Source: Setoptus koraiensis
Lineage: Eukaryota > Arthropoda
Length of the DNA stretch: 64,000 nt
Reading direction: 5' to 3'
Assembly (NCBI GenBank): GCA_048013815.1
Contig: CM106586.1
Coordinates: 19,282,001-19,346,000 of the forward strand
The translations under genes and the position numbers were made by a program. The notes beneath the pieces are model-generated. The model saw nothing but the letters and a program-made list of their open reading frames with translations. It was not told the DNA's origin and did not search any database. Shown one piece after another: positions 9,802 through 23,183 of this stretch; position 1 is the first letter of the stretch; each line of letters begins with the position of its first letter.

Positions 9802-11286
9802 ATGTTCGCTCGGATGCTATATGGTTTTTGCTGTTTGGGGCTTTGGCGCGGCGAATGCTACCCATTTGATTGTGAGAGATTTCCAGATCAGCCAACTTAC
9901 AAGTTGTTTGGAACTAAATCGTGCTACAATGAAGCCGCAAAACAGTGGTCATCTTTGAAAACTGCTCAACTGCCTAGACAGTTCAGTGAAAAATCGTTGG
10001 AACAAGTGCATAAAAAACTCAGCTCAGAAAGTTGTCGAGCTGTTCATCTGTACTTTGTCAGCCGACACGCTGGCAGATTTCCAGATGCCAGCGACATTAT
10101 AGGGCTCAATGAATTTGCTCAGACTTTGCAGGACAAAATCAAGCAAAAACCGATTGATGGAGAATTACACCAACTGATTCTCGAGTGGAGACCGTTGATG
10201 AAACCTGAACAGGACAACCTCATCACTCTGTTGGGTGAAATAGAGGAAGGATCGATAGCTAAACGATTCAAGTCAATTTATCCTCGCCTTTTAGACGAAA
10301 AGTTTGCTGATATTAAACTAGGTGTTACTAAAGAACGAAGAACGTCACAAACAGCAGTGGCATTCTTGAAGGCAATCATGAAATTTAAGTACCCGAAATG
10401 TGACAAATTTCATACCAATGACATAAATGACCCTGACTACAACCTGGAAGCCATAATCAACAATAAATGCTACGAGGCTTTGGAGGCTAAATATCAGACG
10501 AAAATGCTGGCGTTTCATGAGGAATGCAAGGCGATACGTAGTCGGAGTTCCGGCATAACCATCAAAGAAGATATTAGGGCTAAAGTTCCTTTTATCAAAA
10601 AGGTAGGAAAGGCTCAATATGTTCAGTTTATAACAGATGATGTTCGCGCAAAACTTGGCGTAGATTCATTATCACACGAAGAGATGGACCACCTTTACAA
10701 CCTTTGCAAGTACGAGGTTGCTATAGAAGGCTCATCAGTATGGTGTTCCTTGTTCACTGATGACCAATTGAAGTATATCGACTATATAGAAGATGTCTCC
10801 GATTACCAGAAAGATTTATATGGGGCGGAAATTTTAGCTGCTCAGACTTGCCCTCTGATGAAGGATCTTATCGGGTCACTAACGCAATCTATGAAAGACA
10901 ATAATAAGATTGGTAAACAGAAGCTCGAGTCCACTCTCTATTTCAGCCACGCGCCTGTTCTTAAGAGATTTTTTGCGGCGTTGAATTTATTCAAGGACGA
11001 AGAGAACTTCACCGAGAATGCTTTCGACGAGTTTATCGCTAGAAAAACTCCCCCTGAAAATAGACAATTTCGATCTAGCCTCTCTATACCGTTCTCTGGA
11101 AATGTTGCATTTATTTTGTACAAGTGTGCCAACAACAATTTCAAAGTGGTGACAAGTGCCAATGAAAAACCAATTAGAATTGGAGGGTGCACAAGTGAGG
11201 TTTGTGATATGAATCAGTTCGTTGAGTTTTATAAAGGATACTTGTCATGCGATATGGAGAAGATATGTTCTGGTCGATCCAATTGA
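9802..11286 (+). CDS. secreted MINPP1-like histidine phosphatase, copy B
   Basis: A 494-residue tandem paralogue of copy A, about half identical by eye and colinear throughout. I place the start at the ATG at 9802. The N terminus MFARMLYGFCCLGLWRGE is a short, weak signal peptide. The phosphate loop is RHAGRFP (88-94), again with RHA rather than RHG; catalytic His89 is retained. The distal motif is HAP (383-385) instead of HAE, so the Glu expected to act as proton donor in MINPPs is absent here too. The conserved NRQFRSSLSIPFSGNVAF block and C-terminal cysteine pattern (GGCTSEVCDM, CDMEKIC) are intact, which argues for a folded, selected protein. It has no introns and no ER-retention signal. 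The pair could be a lineage-specific expansion of secreted phosphatases. Confidence 0.87.
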   Translation: MFARMLYGFCCLGLWRGECYPFDCERFPDQPTYKLFGTKSCYNEAAKQWSSLKTAQLPRQFSEKSLEQVHKKLSSESCRAVHLYFVSRHAGRFPDASDIIGLNEFAQTLQDKIKQKPIDGELHQLILEWRPLMKPEQDNLITLLGEIEEGSIAKRFKSIYPRLLDEKFADIKLGVTKERRTSQTAVAFLKAIMKFKYPKCDKFHTNDINDPDYNLEAIINNKCYEALEAKYQTKMLAFHEECKAIRSRSSGITIKEDIRAKVPFIKKVGKAQYVQFITDDVRAKLGVDSLSHEEMDHLYNLCKYEVAIEGSSVWCSLFTDDQLKYIDYIEDVSDYQKDLYGAEILAAQTCPLMKDLIGSLTQSMKDNNKIGKQKLESTLYFSHAPVLKRFFAALNLFKDEENFTENAFDEFIARKTPPENRQFRSSLSIPFSGNVAFILYKCANNNFKVVTSANEKPIRIGGCTSEVCDMNQFVEFYKGYLSCDMEKICSGRSN

Positions 11287-12240
11287 ATATCTCTTTGAAA
11301 TCTCAACAAGCAAAGCTAAAAATAATAATATAAACAGACTGTTTTGATCAATGATTTGATCATCATTAAGCAAAACAACTTGTGCATAGATAATATTGAG
11401 CAAAACTACCAAGACAAAGTTTTATTTTCTCACCTTCTCTGTTTACTGTCCGGGCTTCAAATATTCTGTGCCTAGTGACATAATGATGACTCTGTTGAAA
11501 TACACACATTTTACAAAATCTATTGCGTGAGAATAGTCGTCATTCTCTTATCGTCATCTGAACTATGTTTTATAGTGGCAATTGCATTTTTGGAAAAATA
11601 GTATTGGTGAAAGCGGTTTCGTATCTGTTATATTCTATAGGCATTAATATAATCTATGATATGAACTCAAGACTCATATCAATGCTATCATGAGTAAATG
11701 GTGAGACTTATTTATTTTGTTAGTCTCACGGACACATCGGAGGCATCCAAACGTCTTAATCGATGAAATAAGTTTAGAAATGATGGTCACCCTACCGAAA
11801 GTAACACTACTAATCAGAATATCATGCAAATAATATTGATATCGATCCCCCATTATCTGTGCTTGTTTTACCTCGAGTGTTCATTCATGAAGCCACGACA
11901 CCATTTACGGAGCAAGCCAAAAAAGAAAACGATTCATTTATCTCAGTGATGGTAGTTCAAAATAACTGCTTGACGTTCTTTTGCCCAAGATCAGGTTGAT
12001 ACAATCCATTCTTAATGATTGCACAACGGTAACAATACTCAATACGACTGCAGCAATACATTAATATCAAAATAGATATTCAGCTCAATTCGAGTACAAG
12101 TGTGAGTATTTAAACAACTAACATTCGAGCCCCGCAAAAAAAGAGCTATTCTGATATTTACAAACTCTAGTCACTCGTGACTGCAATGAAATACATAGTA
12201 TACTACTTACGGAATGTGTGTCGCGTCGGTATGCTGGAAG
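11287..12240. other. AT-rich spacer downstream of MINPP copy B
   Basis: Contains a second TTTACTGTCCGGGCT (11442-11456), mirroring the site after copy A. No canonical AATAAA is seen close to the stop; the nearest resemblance is AATAATAT near 11,322. No gene recognised. Confidence 0.55.
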
Positions 12241-12243
12241 TCA

Positions 12244-12275
12244 TATAAAAGTTGGCGAGAGATGTATTCGCCAGT
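12244..12275 (+). promoter_or_regulatory. candidate TATA plus initiator core promoter, possibly of Pitx
   Basis: TATAAAA at 12244-12250 is followed, about 28 nt later, by an initiator-like CCAGTA at 12271. This is the best TATA/initiator pair upstream of Pitx on the plus strand, 7.1 kb before its ATG, and would imply a long leader with at least one intron. It could instead serve an unrelated non-coding transcript. Confidence 0.35.
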
Positions 12276-12673
12276 AAGAGTTGGAGCTACGCGATCATTT
12301 TGATTGCCGCGATTCAAATCTCTTTCTCTGGCACCACCACTGGATGAGCACCACTAGCCAGTTACATTGGTACAACACAAGTCGGTGAAACCGTTTGAGG
12401 GCCCGCCGAACGGTATCAAATGAATCAGAGAGGGAGGCGCGTGCCATCAGCGCGATAGTGCGCGTGTGATATTTCTCATTAGTCTAGTGCGACCACCCGT
12501 TGATTCGTGAAACTCGCCGTGAATAGTGGCAGTGATGTTGAGAAAAGTTTGAGATTGGCTCGGAATCATATCATTCTGTTCAGTTGAACATCCCGAACAT
12601 TTTGTATGACTCGCGCGATCCTCAATTTCAATCCCGTTGACGCAATATCGTTCTCACGTTATATCACGCCTCA

Positions 12674-12701
12674 GTGTGTGTGTGTGTGTGTGTGTGTGTG
12701 T
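12674..12701. repeat. GT dinucleotide microsatellite
   Basis: An uninterrupted GT run of about 28 nt, probably within the Pitx leader or first intron. Confidence 0.95.
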
Positions 12702-13219
12702 TGCTCGCGTGAAGTTGTTTATTTGATACGAGAAGTTTATATTTAGTTGTGCGTTGCAAGCACAATTTCGCCAGCCAATGGAAGAGCGTTAGCCCAGAAA
12801 AGAATTCTCGAGATTGCTGCTGTTAGTAAGCAAGAATTGTCGTATTGATAGTACGAGAACACGGGACATGGAAGATGAGTATTCGTGTCGGCCTGCAACC
12901 ACTGGCAGCTCACTTAAATCCCGTTTCAACTAACGGGCTCGCCGAGTGTCGAGCGGCAGTGCAGTGACACGACAGGCTCAAGCTGCAAGTGCATTAGGCC
13001 ACCATCTCGCCCCGGTGATGCAGTCCGACATTTGGGTCGGCATGCATATAGCGCACAATTTAAATGTAAAATGTTCGACTGGGCAGGCGGACCGGTTGCG
13101 ATGTGGCCTCACCGTCTCAATTGGAACCCAATATAATCTGGCCCCACAATTCGAAAGTAGCTAAACTGATGAGCCGCATAGCCGGCAGAGGTGGTCACTA
13201 TGTGCACCACTGCAATCGA

Positions 13220-13223
<4 letters not shown>

Positions 13224-13250
<27 letters not shown>
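13224..13250. repeat. GT dinucleotide microsatellite
   Basis: An uninterrupted GT run of about 27 nt. Confidence 0.95.
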
Positions 13251-16200
13251 CGGTGAGCGCATAGACCCACATTACGTCTAAATTATTATTTGTTTCCAAT
13301 CACTGGGCATTTGCGGCGCACCCATTAGGCAATAAATGGCCCCCAGTCAGTTTATTGTGTGCCACTGAGACCACCGGTTGGCTCAATAATTGATCTGGCC
13401 GTTCGCCTCTATTGCTGGCTGGCATCGTTTTGTCCGTCTCGAATGATATATGTATATGTGTGTTAAGGCGCACACGTAGTACGTGGCGGCATAGTGATGT
13501 GTGGCCGCCATCGAGCAATCACAAAATAAGAGTGCGACAGGCACCCTATGACAAAAGGAACACATAAGAGACGAGAGAAGTATAACGGCATGTCGGCGGG
13601 GATGCGCTCTCGTCGGGGGGTGAGCAGCGGCACCACAGTGGCAGCAACGAAAACAACGGCGACAGCGACACTGTCAGCTATTAGAGGCACGGAATGGGAT
13701 AGTGGGCTCCACGGAGCATTAGTTATGTGCGGAGGGAAGGAAAACGTTTATGTGTACAATGGTAAACGCTCGTATGAATATAAACAGGCCCGTTGCTTAT
13801 CGCGCCAGATTATGCATGACCATATCCTAGCGTCGGACGGAGAGGGCGAGCGGCGGCCGAATTGACCAGTGGTGTGTATTTTTGAGGCTTGATTACATCT
13901 CTCGGTGTGTTGCGCGGCGTTGCCGAGGAACGAGATGATACGAGATGATGGCGAGAGCATGAACAAATGATGTGTGAACGCAACGCCACATAATGGTGCT
14001 GACACGCAATCACACTTCCGTTGTTTGGTTGCGAGTCGCACCATGTAACTCATATATGCCCATGTAACCCATATACATATATGGTTGGTGCAGTTACATA
14101 GTCGCACAGTGATATAGTCGTATAGTTGCAACATGGTGGCATCGCATAATATGCGTATCAGTGACGGCACAACGAGAAGCGGGCCACAATTTCAAGATGA
14201 CGACACGCCAACAAGAACAGCCGTTTGGTAGTCGTATGTCGGTGTCAACAATGATCAAATTTATCTCGCCCTCACCTAGTTTGTGTGTTTGTGTCTTTGC
14301 GTTATAATAGACACATCACTGGTCTATGCGCTTAATGTGCGCAACACCGTAACTAACTATCGATCGATTATTAAAAGATGCACACGGCGCTGTCGTGAAA
14401 CGGTCCGTTGTTGTATCGGCGACGATAACAACAAAAGTGCGGTCAAAAGTTATTGTTTCTCGGCTCGCGCGAAACTGCACGAAATTGCTTGCGCATCTTG
14501 GCTTCTTCGCAGTGTCGCCGTGGCAATGTGCCCGACGACAATGATAATGCTGATATCATCATTATACAACCCAATCACATGTGATCATCATGTGACCGAT
14601 CAATCATGCCGAAATTGCCCGCGGCAGCGCCAGCGACAAATGGTTACATAAGAGCCTTAACCTTGCCTGGTCGCCTACGCCGCCATACACAGTGCACAGT
14701 ATTTTTTGCAACAACTTGCGGTCGCCAACTACTGTTGCAATGTTGTTATATCATCATCACATTGTATTATAATCAAGTGTGTCGTTGCTGGCCGTTGGAA
14801 GTCACGAATCGCAATTGTGGTGTGTTCAACCGCAGGTGGTTGGTCCGCGTTTTGTGCGGGTACCAAAACAAAGTGAGCAAAAATTGCCACGCAAACACCT
14901 CCCCGTGGAACTCCATTGGAACTATGCGCCGACGCCTACGAGACCCGAGGGAGCCAGCAATGGTCACTGTCGGCGGTTGGCGTTGACTTGGGCGTGGGCG
15001 CCCACACTTTAATTCACACTGACGTAATTGACTCAATTAGTGGCCGCCTAATGTGGCCGCGCGCTGCCCCATGATTGGGGTAATTATGTGGCGATAATCG
15101 TTTTTAGATGATGCATCTATATCAACATCAATGCGAACAACAGCAACAACAACAACCGTTGTGGGCATGAATTTCGACCGGGCGCATTAGTTTGCAGCCA
15201 CACTGGTCGCGAGTAGTGGTTCGGCAACAAATAAACCCGTCAACGCTCGCATAATGCTGCCCGCCAGAAGTAATCCATATAGGATTGTTGGCCGATCGGT
15301 GGGCGCCGATTGGCAGCGCGACAATTGAAGTTTGGCCCCCTTCAAGACGCTGCCCAATCAAAGAGAGTCCCTCTGCAAAGTCAAGGCTCGACGCGGCGCT
15401 AAATCAAATCAGCAGCAGCGGCAGCAGTGAGTGAGTGAGTGCTGGATCTGATTAGACAAGATTAAATGGGATCAGCGGAGATAAGATCTGATCCGATCCG
15501 ATCTGTTTGTGCAATGGTCGGATACCAGCGCCACTACTACTAATTGACACTGAATCTTGATCACTACCATACAAATGTTGCTGCTGCCGATGAACAAAGT
15601 CATTCTAATTGAAACAAACGCGCGCTATTCACTGAGCAATGAACTCATGCGATCAATGATGCCAAAAACGAATTGATTAGGCAATCAAGTTCCCCTCAAG
15701 CGAACTTAACACCAGTACGCCTAGTCCAATGAGTCTGCAAAAAGTCTGCTGCCATGGGACACACAAATGAGAGAATTAGGTGCGGTTTTTCGAAATTGAT
15801 TCCAAACAAAATAAATTCAGTGCCATATCGTTCTGTTAGCGACCAATGGGCGAACAATGATCCGCCAGGCGCCCATCAAATCCCAGTTTCGACTACTGCA
15901 GCACCAATATAGAAAGCTCTCTTGCTGCTGAGCCATATAATATAAATAACTGCGAGCCATCGGCCCACTGATGGGCTCCCCGTCTCCCATCATTCAATAC
16001 TGAGCATTGAAACGAAGGAAATGTCCGCCCTGCACTGCCTAGCGACCAAGGCCTCAAGCTGTGGCTGAACACTGGAGATGGCGCGACGCAAAATTGACCT
16101 ATATTGTTGTCGCTACGATGGCGAACAAACATGGTATCGCCATTTCAATACTATCAAAGCGATAGATTTTTTCTAAAAAAATGTTGCTCGGCGAACAGCA

Positions 16201-17074
16201 CAATATATCAATTAGATAATCGATCAATGAACGATCGCGGAACCCGCGAATGTTCCGTCATGTTGACACGCTCCACGTGTACGGGTACAATGTGAGCGGG
16301 CAATTGTTTCTGAAAACTTTCCATACTTTGGTCCATTTTATTTAGATGCCTCTAGTTTCCATGCTCGGCGATCTTTCTTTGGCCAGCCTTTAGAGATCGA
16401 TCAAAAAATTGTTTGTTCTTGAAAGTTTTATAATGCACACACCTACCTAATATCCGAAATGTATCCGCACACATGTAAGCCGCTCGGGATTATCTTGGGC
16501 ACTGCATTTGCCTACCGCTAAGACAATTGACAACTATGACCAGAACAAGAAGAATAAGCTGATGATAGGAGGATTTGTCGTCCTATAAATATCTGATACC
16601 TGAGAATATCTTGGCTGCTTGGCTGATGTAAGCCGATGACAATCGCCACAGTCGCGGCAGTGGCCCCCGTGGATTGCCTCGGCATTCTAGAATTCGTCGT
16701 TACTATGTCGTGCGAAAAATATGCGAATAAAATGAACAAGTTCCACTCTCACAGATTATCGCCAGATCAATCGATTCAGATACGGTCTGAGAATGGGGCC
16801 AGGATATGCTCGTGCGGCCGATTTTATTTGTCGTCCATCCCATTTTAGTTTGTCGGATTGAATTATCCGCACGAGAAGCGGCCGTGGTAAACGAGCCAAT
16901 ACACAGCCGAGAAAAGGAGGGGCGGCGGGAGAGGTTCCTCTGGCGAGTTGCATCACACTCACGCAGAGAGAAAATGCGACCGACATTTTGTTGATATTAA
17001 AATTGGCGCCATTAGCCAGCGAACAAAATGGCTACCAGCACCGAGCGCCACTGATCGAATTACTGGTGTGAGGG

Positions 17075-17092
17075 CTCTCTCTCGAGAGAGAG
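17075..17092. promoter_or_regulatory. perfect 18-bp GAGA/CTCT palindrome
   Basis: CTCTCTCTCGAGAGAGAG reads identically on both strands. GA repeats of this kind are the target of GAGA factor (Trl) in arthropods, so this may be a GAGA-factor element upstream of Pitx. It may equally be plain simple sequence. Confidence 0.5.
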
Positions 17093-17249
17093 TTTACCAC
17101 TGCCAGTGACTAGCAAACGCACAATGGTAAACAGGGAACGATGCGCAAAACACGCACTGGTTGCAAACGCGCAGATTCGATTATGTGTTGATCGTCAATC
17201 CGTTTTTCCGCCCACCACCAGCAGACATGCTTGCGTTGTGCGTGAGAGC

Positions 17250-17274
17250 GTGTGTGTGTGTGTGTGTGTGTGTG
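17250..17274. repeat. GT dinucleotide microsatellite
   Basis: An uninterrupted GT run of about 25 nt. Confidence 0.95.
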
Positions 17275-17420
17275 CTCGAGGCAAAAGTTCTCTCGTTGTG
17301 CCACTGTTTATATAGTGCTAAAATAGTTCGCTCATTGCTGGCCAGCACCGATCTAGATTTCTCGCTGTGTCGCTATTGGTGTCCGTGCGTCCGGTGCAAA
17401 CAAACGTATTTTTATTTATT

Positions 17421-17481
17421 ATAACATCGGTATCATTTATTAAACATTGGTATCATTTATTACAACATCAGTATCGTTTAT
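17421..17481. repeat. 20-bp tandem repeat, 3 copies
   Basis: Three consecutive imperfect copies of an AACATCGGTATCATTTAT-like unit. No function is evident. Confidence 0.85.
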
Positions 17482-18479
17482 GAGATCACCGGTTCACAAT
17501 TATTACCATCACTGATAAGAATTGTTGTGGAAAAAACAAGCATCTCATCGTCGTCACAATCAACATTATCGTCACACCACAAACAACAGTGCAATTCGGG
17601 CTGGATGTTGTCAGCAAGCAAAAGTATCGCCATTACGTTCATTATATCATCTGGAAGAATGAATTATTTATAGAGCGCACGTATCAGCCCATGTATGATT
17701 GAAATCTAGAGGCCGGCAATCTAATCGAATCGATCGATCGGTGTGAAACCAACTCTCAACTGTGAACGGACAGCCTATAGTTATTATTATCGACACAACA
17801 AACAATATTCGCACTGATCAGCAATGTGCAACAAGAGACAGATATCATCTCGACGAATGTAAGAAGCCCTTGATGCTAGTAGACATCTATAGACACGCAA
17901 TAGTGACGATTTTATGCAAAACAAATCCCACATTCTAGCACTGTCGACTGTCTGGCTGGCATGAGCCGTCATACCCATAAGTCACTGGATACACTTGAAG
18001 TACTTCAATACACACAACAGCCATCTATTTGTGAGTTGTAGGAATTTTGTTCTCTTCGAACAACAACCAACAGGCGTCTGGGAAAGCGTCCAATCTATTT
18101 ATTTGCGCCAAACACACATGCTCATTTTGGGCTCATGCAAGAAAACATCATACTGATATTACGCCACTAGACGCTGATGCACCATCTAACTACTTGCGAC
18201 AACAACAAACAGCAATAGCCATCGTCACACACACACACACCATCTCATTGATAGTGATGTGTGTATGTGTTTTGTTTTAAATGCTCCAGGTTCATAAATA
18301 TAATCATAATATAATCTAGAGTACATTAGTCAAATAGAAGACAGCCAAAAAGGTACAGATATCGCCATCATAAACCAACCAGTGACAGAGATATATACTT
18401 ATTATTATTATTGCTCCTCTTACACACATTCGTTATCACACACCACACTACACTGCGCTCTCATCTATATGCGCTTGAG

Positions 18480-18915
18480 TGGTTAGTTAGCTAACTAGCT
18501 AGTTAGTTGGCAATAGCGACATTTTCTATCTAATCATTTAACACATCTAATCCCCAATTAAGACTCATCAACTGAGCAAGTTACATCTGTTTTCAATAAC
18601 CATAAAACTATAATACTCCACTGTAGCATTGCATTTGTGTATATTGTTATTATTATTATCTCATGCAAGTATCATATCGTCGTCGTGTAGCGTCTGTTAT
18701 TATCACTACTGAAGTTTGAGAGCAAATATAGTAAAAAAAAACACACCAAGCGCAAAAGAAAAACGATTGCAAGTTTGTGTATGTGTGTTGAAATCGCTTC
18801 GATTATGAGAGCTTGACAAATAATAACTACATACACTCACACACTGTATTCTCTATTAACGTCTCTCATCAATATGCTATCTAGCTAACTAACTAGCTAA
18901 CTAACACCAGCACTG
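18480..18915. repeat. paired TTAG/CTAA arrays in inverted orientation
   Basis: TTAGTTAGCTAACTAGCTAG-type sequence at about 18480-18511 recurs as CTAGCTAACTAACTAGCTAA-type sequence at about 18883-18911. Both are built from TAGT/AACT words and could pair imperfectly across 400 bp. Confidence 0.6.
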
Positions 18916-19327
18916 CAACATTCAACTTTATGACAACGTCTATTTGCAAAACAATTTCTATTTATCAACCATATATCAGCAACTAATGTGACAGCATTGC
19001 AATAATCACATAGCGACATCTTAGCACATATCATTATGATGCATTTGGTTTGATTGGTTCAAGATATATATAATACATATTTATATATATTAATTTTTAA
19101 TGATGTACCAACTGCTTGTTATCAGCTAACTACTTGTGACCTACCAAAGCGAATGAGCAAAAAAGAAGAAGGAGAGAAGCCCTTGGAATCTGATAGTGCA
19201 AAAGTTGTTATCTTAAGTTGAATCAGCAAACACTGCACAACTAGAACATTCAATCGATATAGTTCAATATTTCACCAAATTGTTTTAGTTTATATGATAA
19301 TGTTTCTGTTATAGATACAAATTCTGA

Positions 19328-21068
<1,741 letters not shown>

Positions 21069-23183
21069 GTTTGGTTCAAGAATAGACGGGCTAAATGGCG
21101 CAAAAAGGAGAGGAACGCCGCCTCCGAGATAAAAAATGGCTTCGGTTCCGCGAGTCATCATTTTAATTCATTCATGCAGCATGCTGTTGTTGCTGCTGCA
21201 GCAAATGCGACCTCTTTTGGATCTACAACAGGAGTTTCTAGCACAGATTCTTCTGATCACCACGCACACAACCATCACGGACACATCGTACATCCGGTGG
21301 TGAGTGCCGCAGCAGCAGTAGCCCATCGTGCCGTACACCATCACACCCAACATCATCCAGCTCATGCACACCATCATCAAGTTGCCTCAGCCTTAACCTC
21401 TGCTATGAACCATCATATTACGTCAAATGTTGGCGCTAGCGGTTCTGCAACTAGTCATCATCACTCAACAGGAGTCATAGGGAGCACATCGGGAGGTTCT
21501 GTTGCAACAACGGCTGGTTCTAGTTGCTCAAGTTCATTAAATGATACAATAAATCAGCAGCAACATCATCACCACGGCACCGATGCATCATCAACGTCGC
21601 CGGCAACAGCAACAGCGGCAGCTCTGGCCTACTCTAGCTACCATCATCATCACCATACAGCCTATAGTCAGCATCATCATTGGCCGGCGGCAGCCATAGC
21701 GGCCTCAGCAGCATCGGCTGCCATGGCAACAAAGCAATTAGCTGCCGCGGCCAACGTAAATCATGCCCATCAACATTCCCACCATTTTGCATGGCCTACC
21801 ATGCAGAGACATGTCTCTCCTCATACGTCTCCTTCAACACTAACACCAACAACAACAACAACAGTTTCTATGGCCTTAACAAGTCCAGCTAGCATAAGTC
21901 CTGCTGTTTCATCATCGTCGTCATCCTCGGCCAATGTCGGCTGCATGGATGTTGGCTCCACCAATGTAAATCAATCAGCGAATCAACAACAACAACAACA
22001 GCAACAACAACAGCACAACCAAACAGACAATCAACACCAACAAATCTCGCCTATATTTAGTAGTCAATCATCTAGCGGTGCACCTTTACAAGCGAACAAC
22101 AATATAGAGCAAAACGACAATGTTGCCTTGACAAATATGCATCATCATTTGCACCAGAGAGGCGACCAAAGAGGCGACAATCAATCGCACATCCGTGAGA
22201 CCGCCAACGCCGCCAACTCTGACAATATTAACGACATGGACTATAATCCGGCGATAATAACTAGTAATAACAATGACAATTCGTATCATATTCAGCAACA
22301 GACGGGTTATCAAGTCGACGAGCACCCACAGCAACAGTTTCATCATCATAGTCAGAACGACTCGGCTGCTTCAAGCGCGGCCAGTCACCAGTTTCACACT
22401 CATCAGCAGCAACAAGAACAGCAACAGCATTGGTCAACTAATAGCACCTATAATGGTGGTGCGGGCAACAATAACAGCAGCAACAACAGCAATAACATGA
22501 GCCGCATTTTATATGGCGACGCATCACACGATATAAACAATTCAGAACAACAATACAACGACACAAACAATACCAGTACAAACAACCATCACGGCCACAG
22601 CGAACAGGGAGTAATATCTCACCAGGAATCCGGAGAAAATGGTGATGAGAAAATTTTCAATGGTTGCCACAATAGTGCTGCTGGTGGCGGCTACAATCTA
22701 GTCCCTAATGATAATTCTCTTCTCACTCATTTATCTGTATCCACATTGTCATCAGCATCAACAACGTCATCCAATATTCAAAATGTAGCTAGGTCCAAAT
22801 CGAGTAATAATAATTCAACAGTTACAACCTCATCCAAGACTCTCAGCAACAGTAGTAACGGCGCCAACTCTGAAACAAACAAATCTGCAAAAATTCAGAG
22901 TGTGATCACTGCTTCTACTAACACCAATAATAGACCACCGCCTAGTTTTTTGGAGCGCAACAGACGCAATAGTGATGATCTGCCTCACCTGAATGCATCT
23001 GTAAATAGACAATCTACGATTAATAATCAACAATCCCCATTGATAGGCCTTTATCCAGGTTTAAATGAGGATGGTCAAGATTGTTACCCTCACAAGTCAG
23101 TGGCTCACTCTAAGGACAATGAACAGCAACACACCAGTGAACACAAAACCTCAATTTGTAAGATAGAGTCCGAACTGGATTGA
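21069..23183 (+). CDS. Pitx: Pitx/Ptx1 homeobox transcription factor, coding exon 2
   Basis: Begins with VWFKNRRAKWRKKERN, completing helix 3. Lys364 is homeodomain position 50, giving bicoid-type (TAATCC-like) specificity. The remaining roughly 690 residues are low complexity: Ala/His blocks, poly-Gln (about 22,000), Asn/Ser tracts and a final EHKTSICKIESELD. Together the two exons give about 1,064 residues, much longer than vertebrate Pitx (about 300). I cannot find the C-terminal OAR motif (SSLxxLRxKAxxH) of vertebrate Pitx proteins. It may be lost, too diverged, or on an unseen alternative exon. Despite its skew the frame stays open for 2.1 kb, which argues for selection. Confidence 0.93.
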   Translation, partial: VWFKNRRAKWRKKERNAASEIKNGFGSASHHFNSFMQHAVVAAAANATSFGSTTGVSSTDSSDHHAHNHHGHIVHPVVSAAAAVAHRAVHHHTQHHPAHAHHHQVASALTSAMNHHITSNVGASGSATSHHHSTGVIGSTSGGSVATTAGSSCSSSLNDTINQQQHHHHGTDASSTSPATATAAALAYSSYHHHHHTAYSQHHHWPAAAIAASAASAAMATKQLAAAANVNHAHQHSHHFAWPTMQRHVSPHTSPSTLTPTTTTTVSMALTSPASISPAVSSSSSSSANVGCMDVGSTNVNQSANQQQQQQQQQQHNQTDNQHQQISPIFSSQSSSGAPLQANNNIEQNDNVALTNMHHHLHQRGDQRGDNQSHIRETANAANSDNINDMDYNPAIITSNNNDNSYHIQQQTGYQVDEHPQQQFHHHSQNDSAASSAASHQFHTHQQQQEQQQHWSTNSTYNGGAGNNNSSNNSNNMSRILYGDASHDINNSEQQYNDTNNTSTNNHHGHSEQGVISHQESGENGDEKIFNGCHNSAAGGGYNLVPNDNSLLTHLSVSTLSSASTTSSNIQNVARSKSSNNNSTVTTSSKTLSNSSNGANSETNKSAKIQSVITASTNTNNRPPPSFLERNRRNSDDLPHLNASVNRQSTINNQQSPLIGLYPGLNEDGQDCYPHKSVAHSKDNEQQHTSEHKTSICKIESELD

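Noticed and set aside
21168-21380. Minus-strand Met/Cys/Val-rich frames opposite Pitx exon 2
   Set aside because: They are reverse reads of CAT/CAC histidine codons of Pitx.
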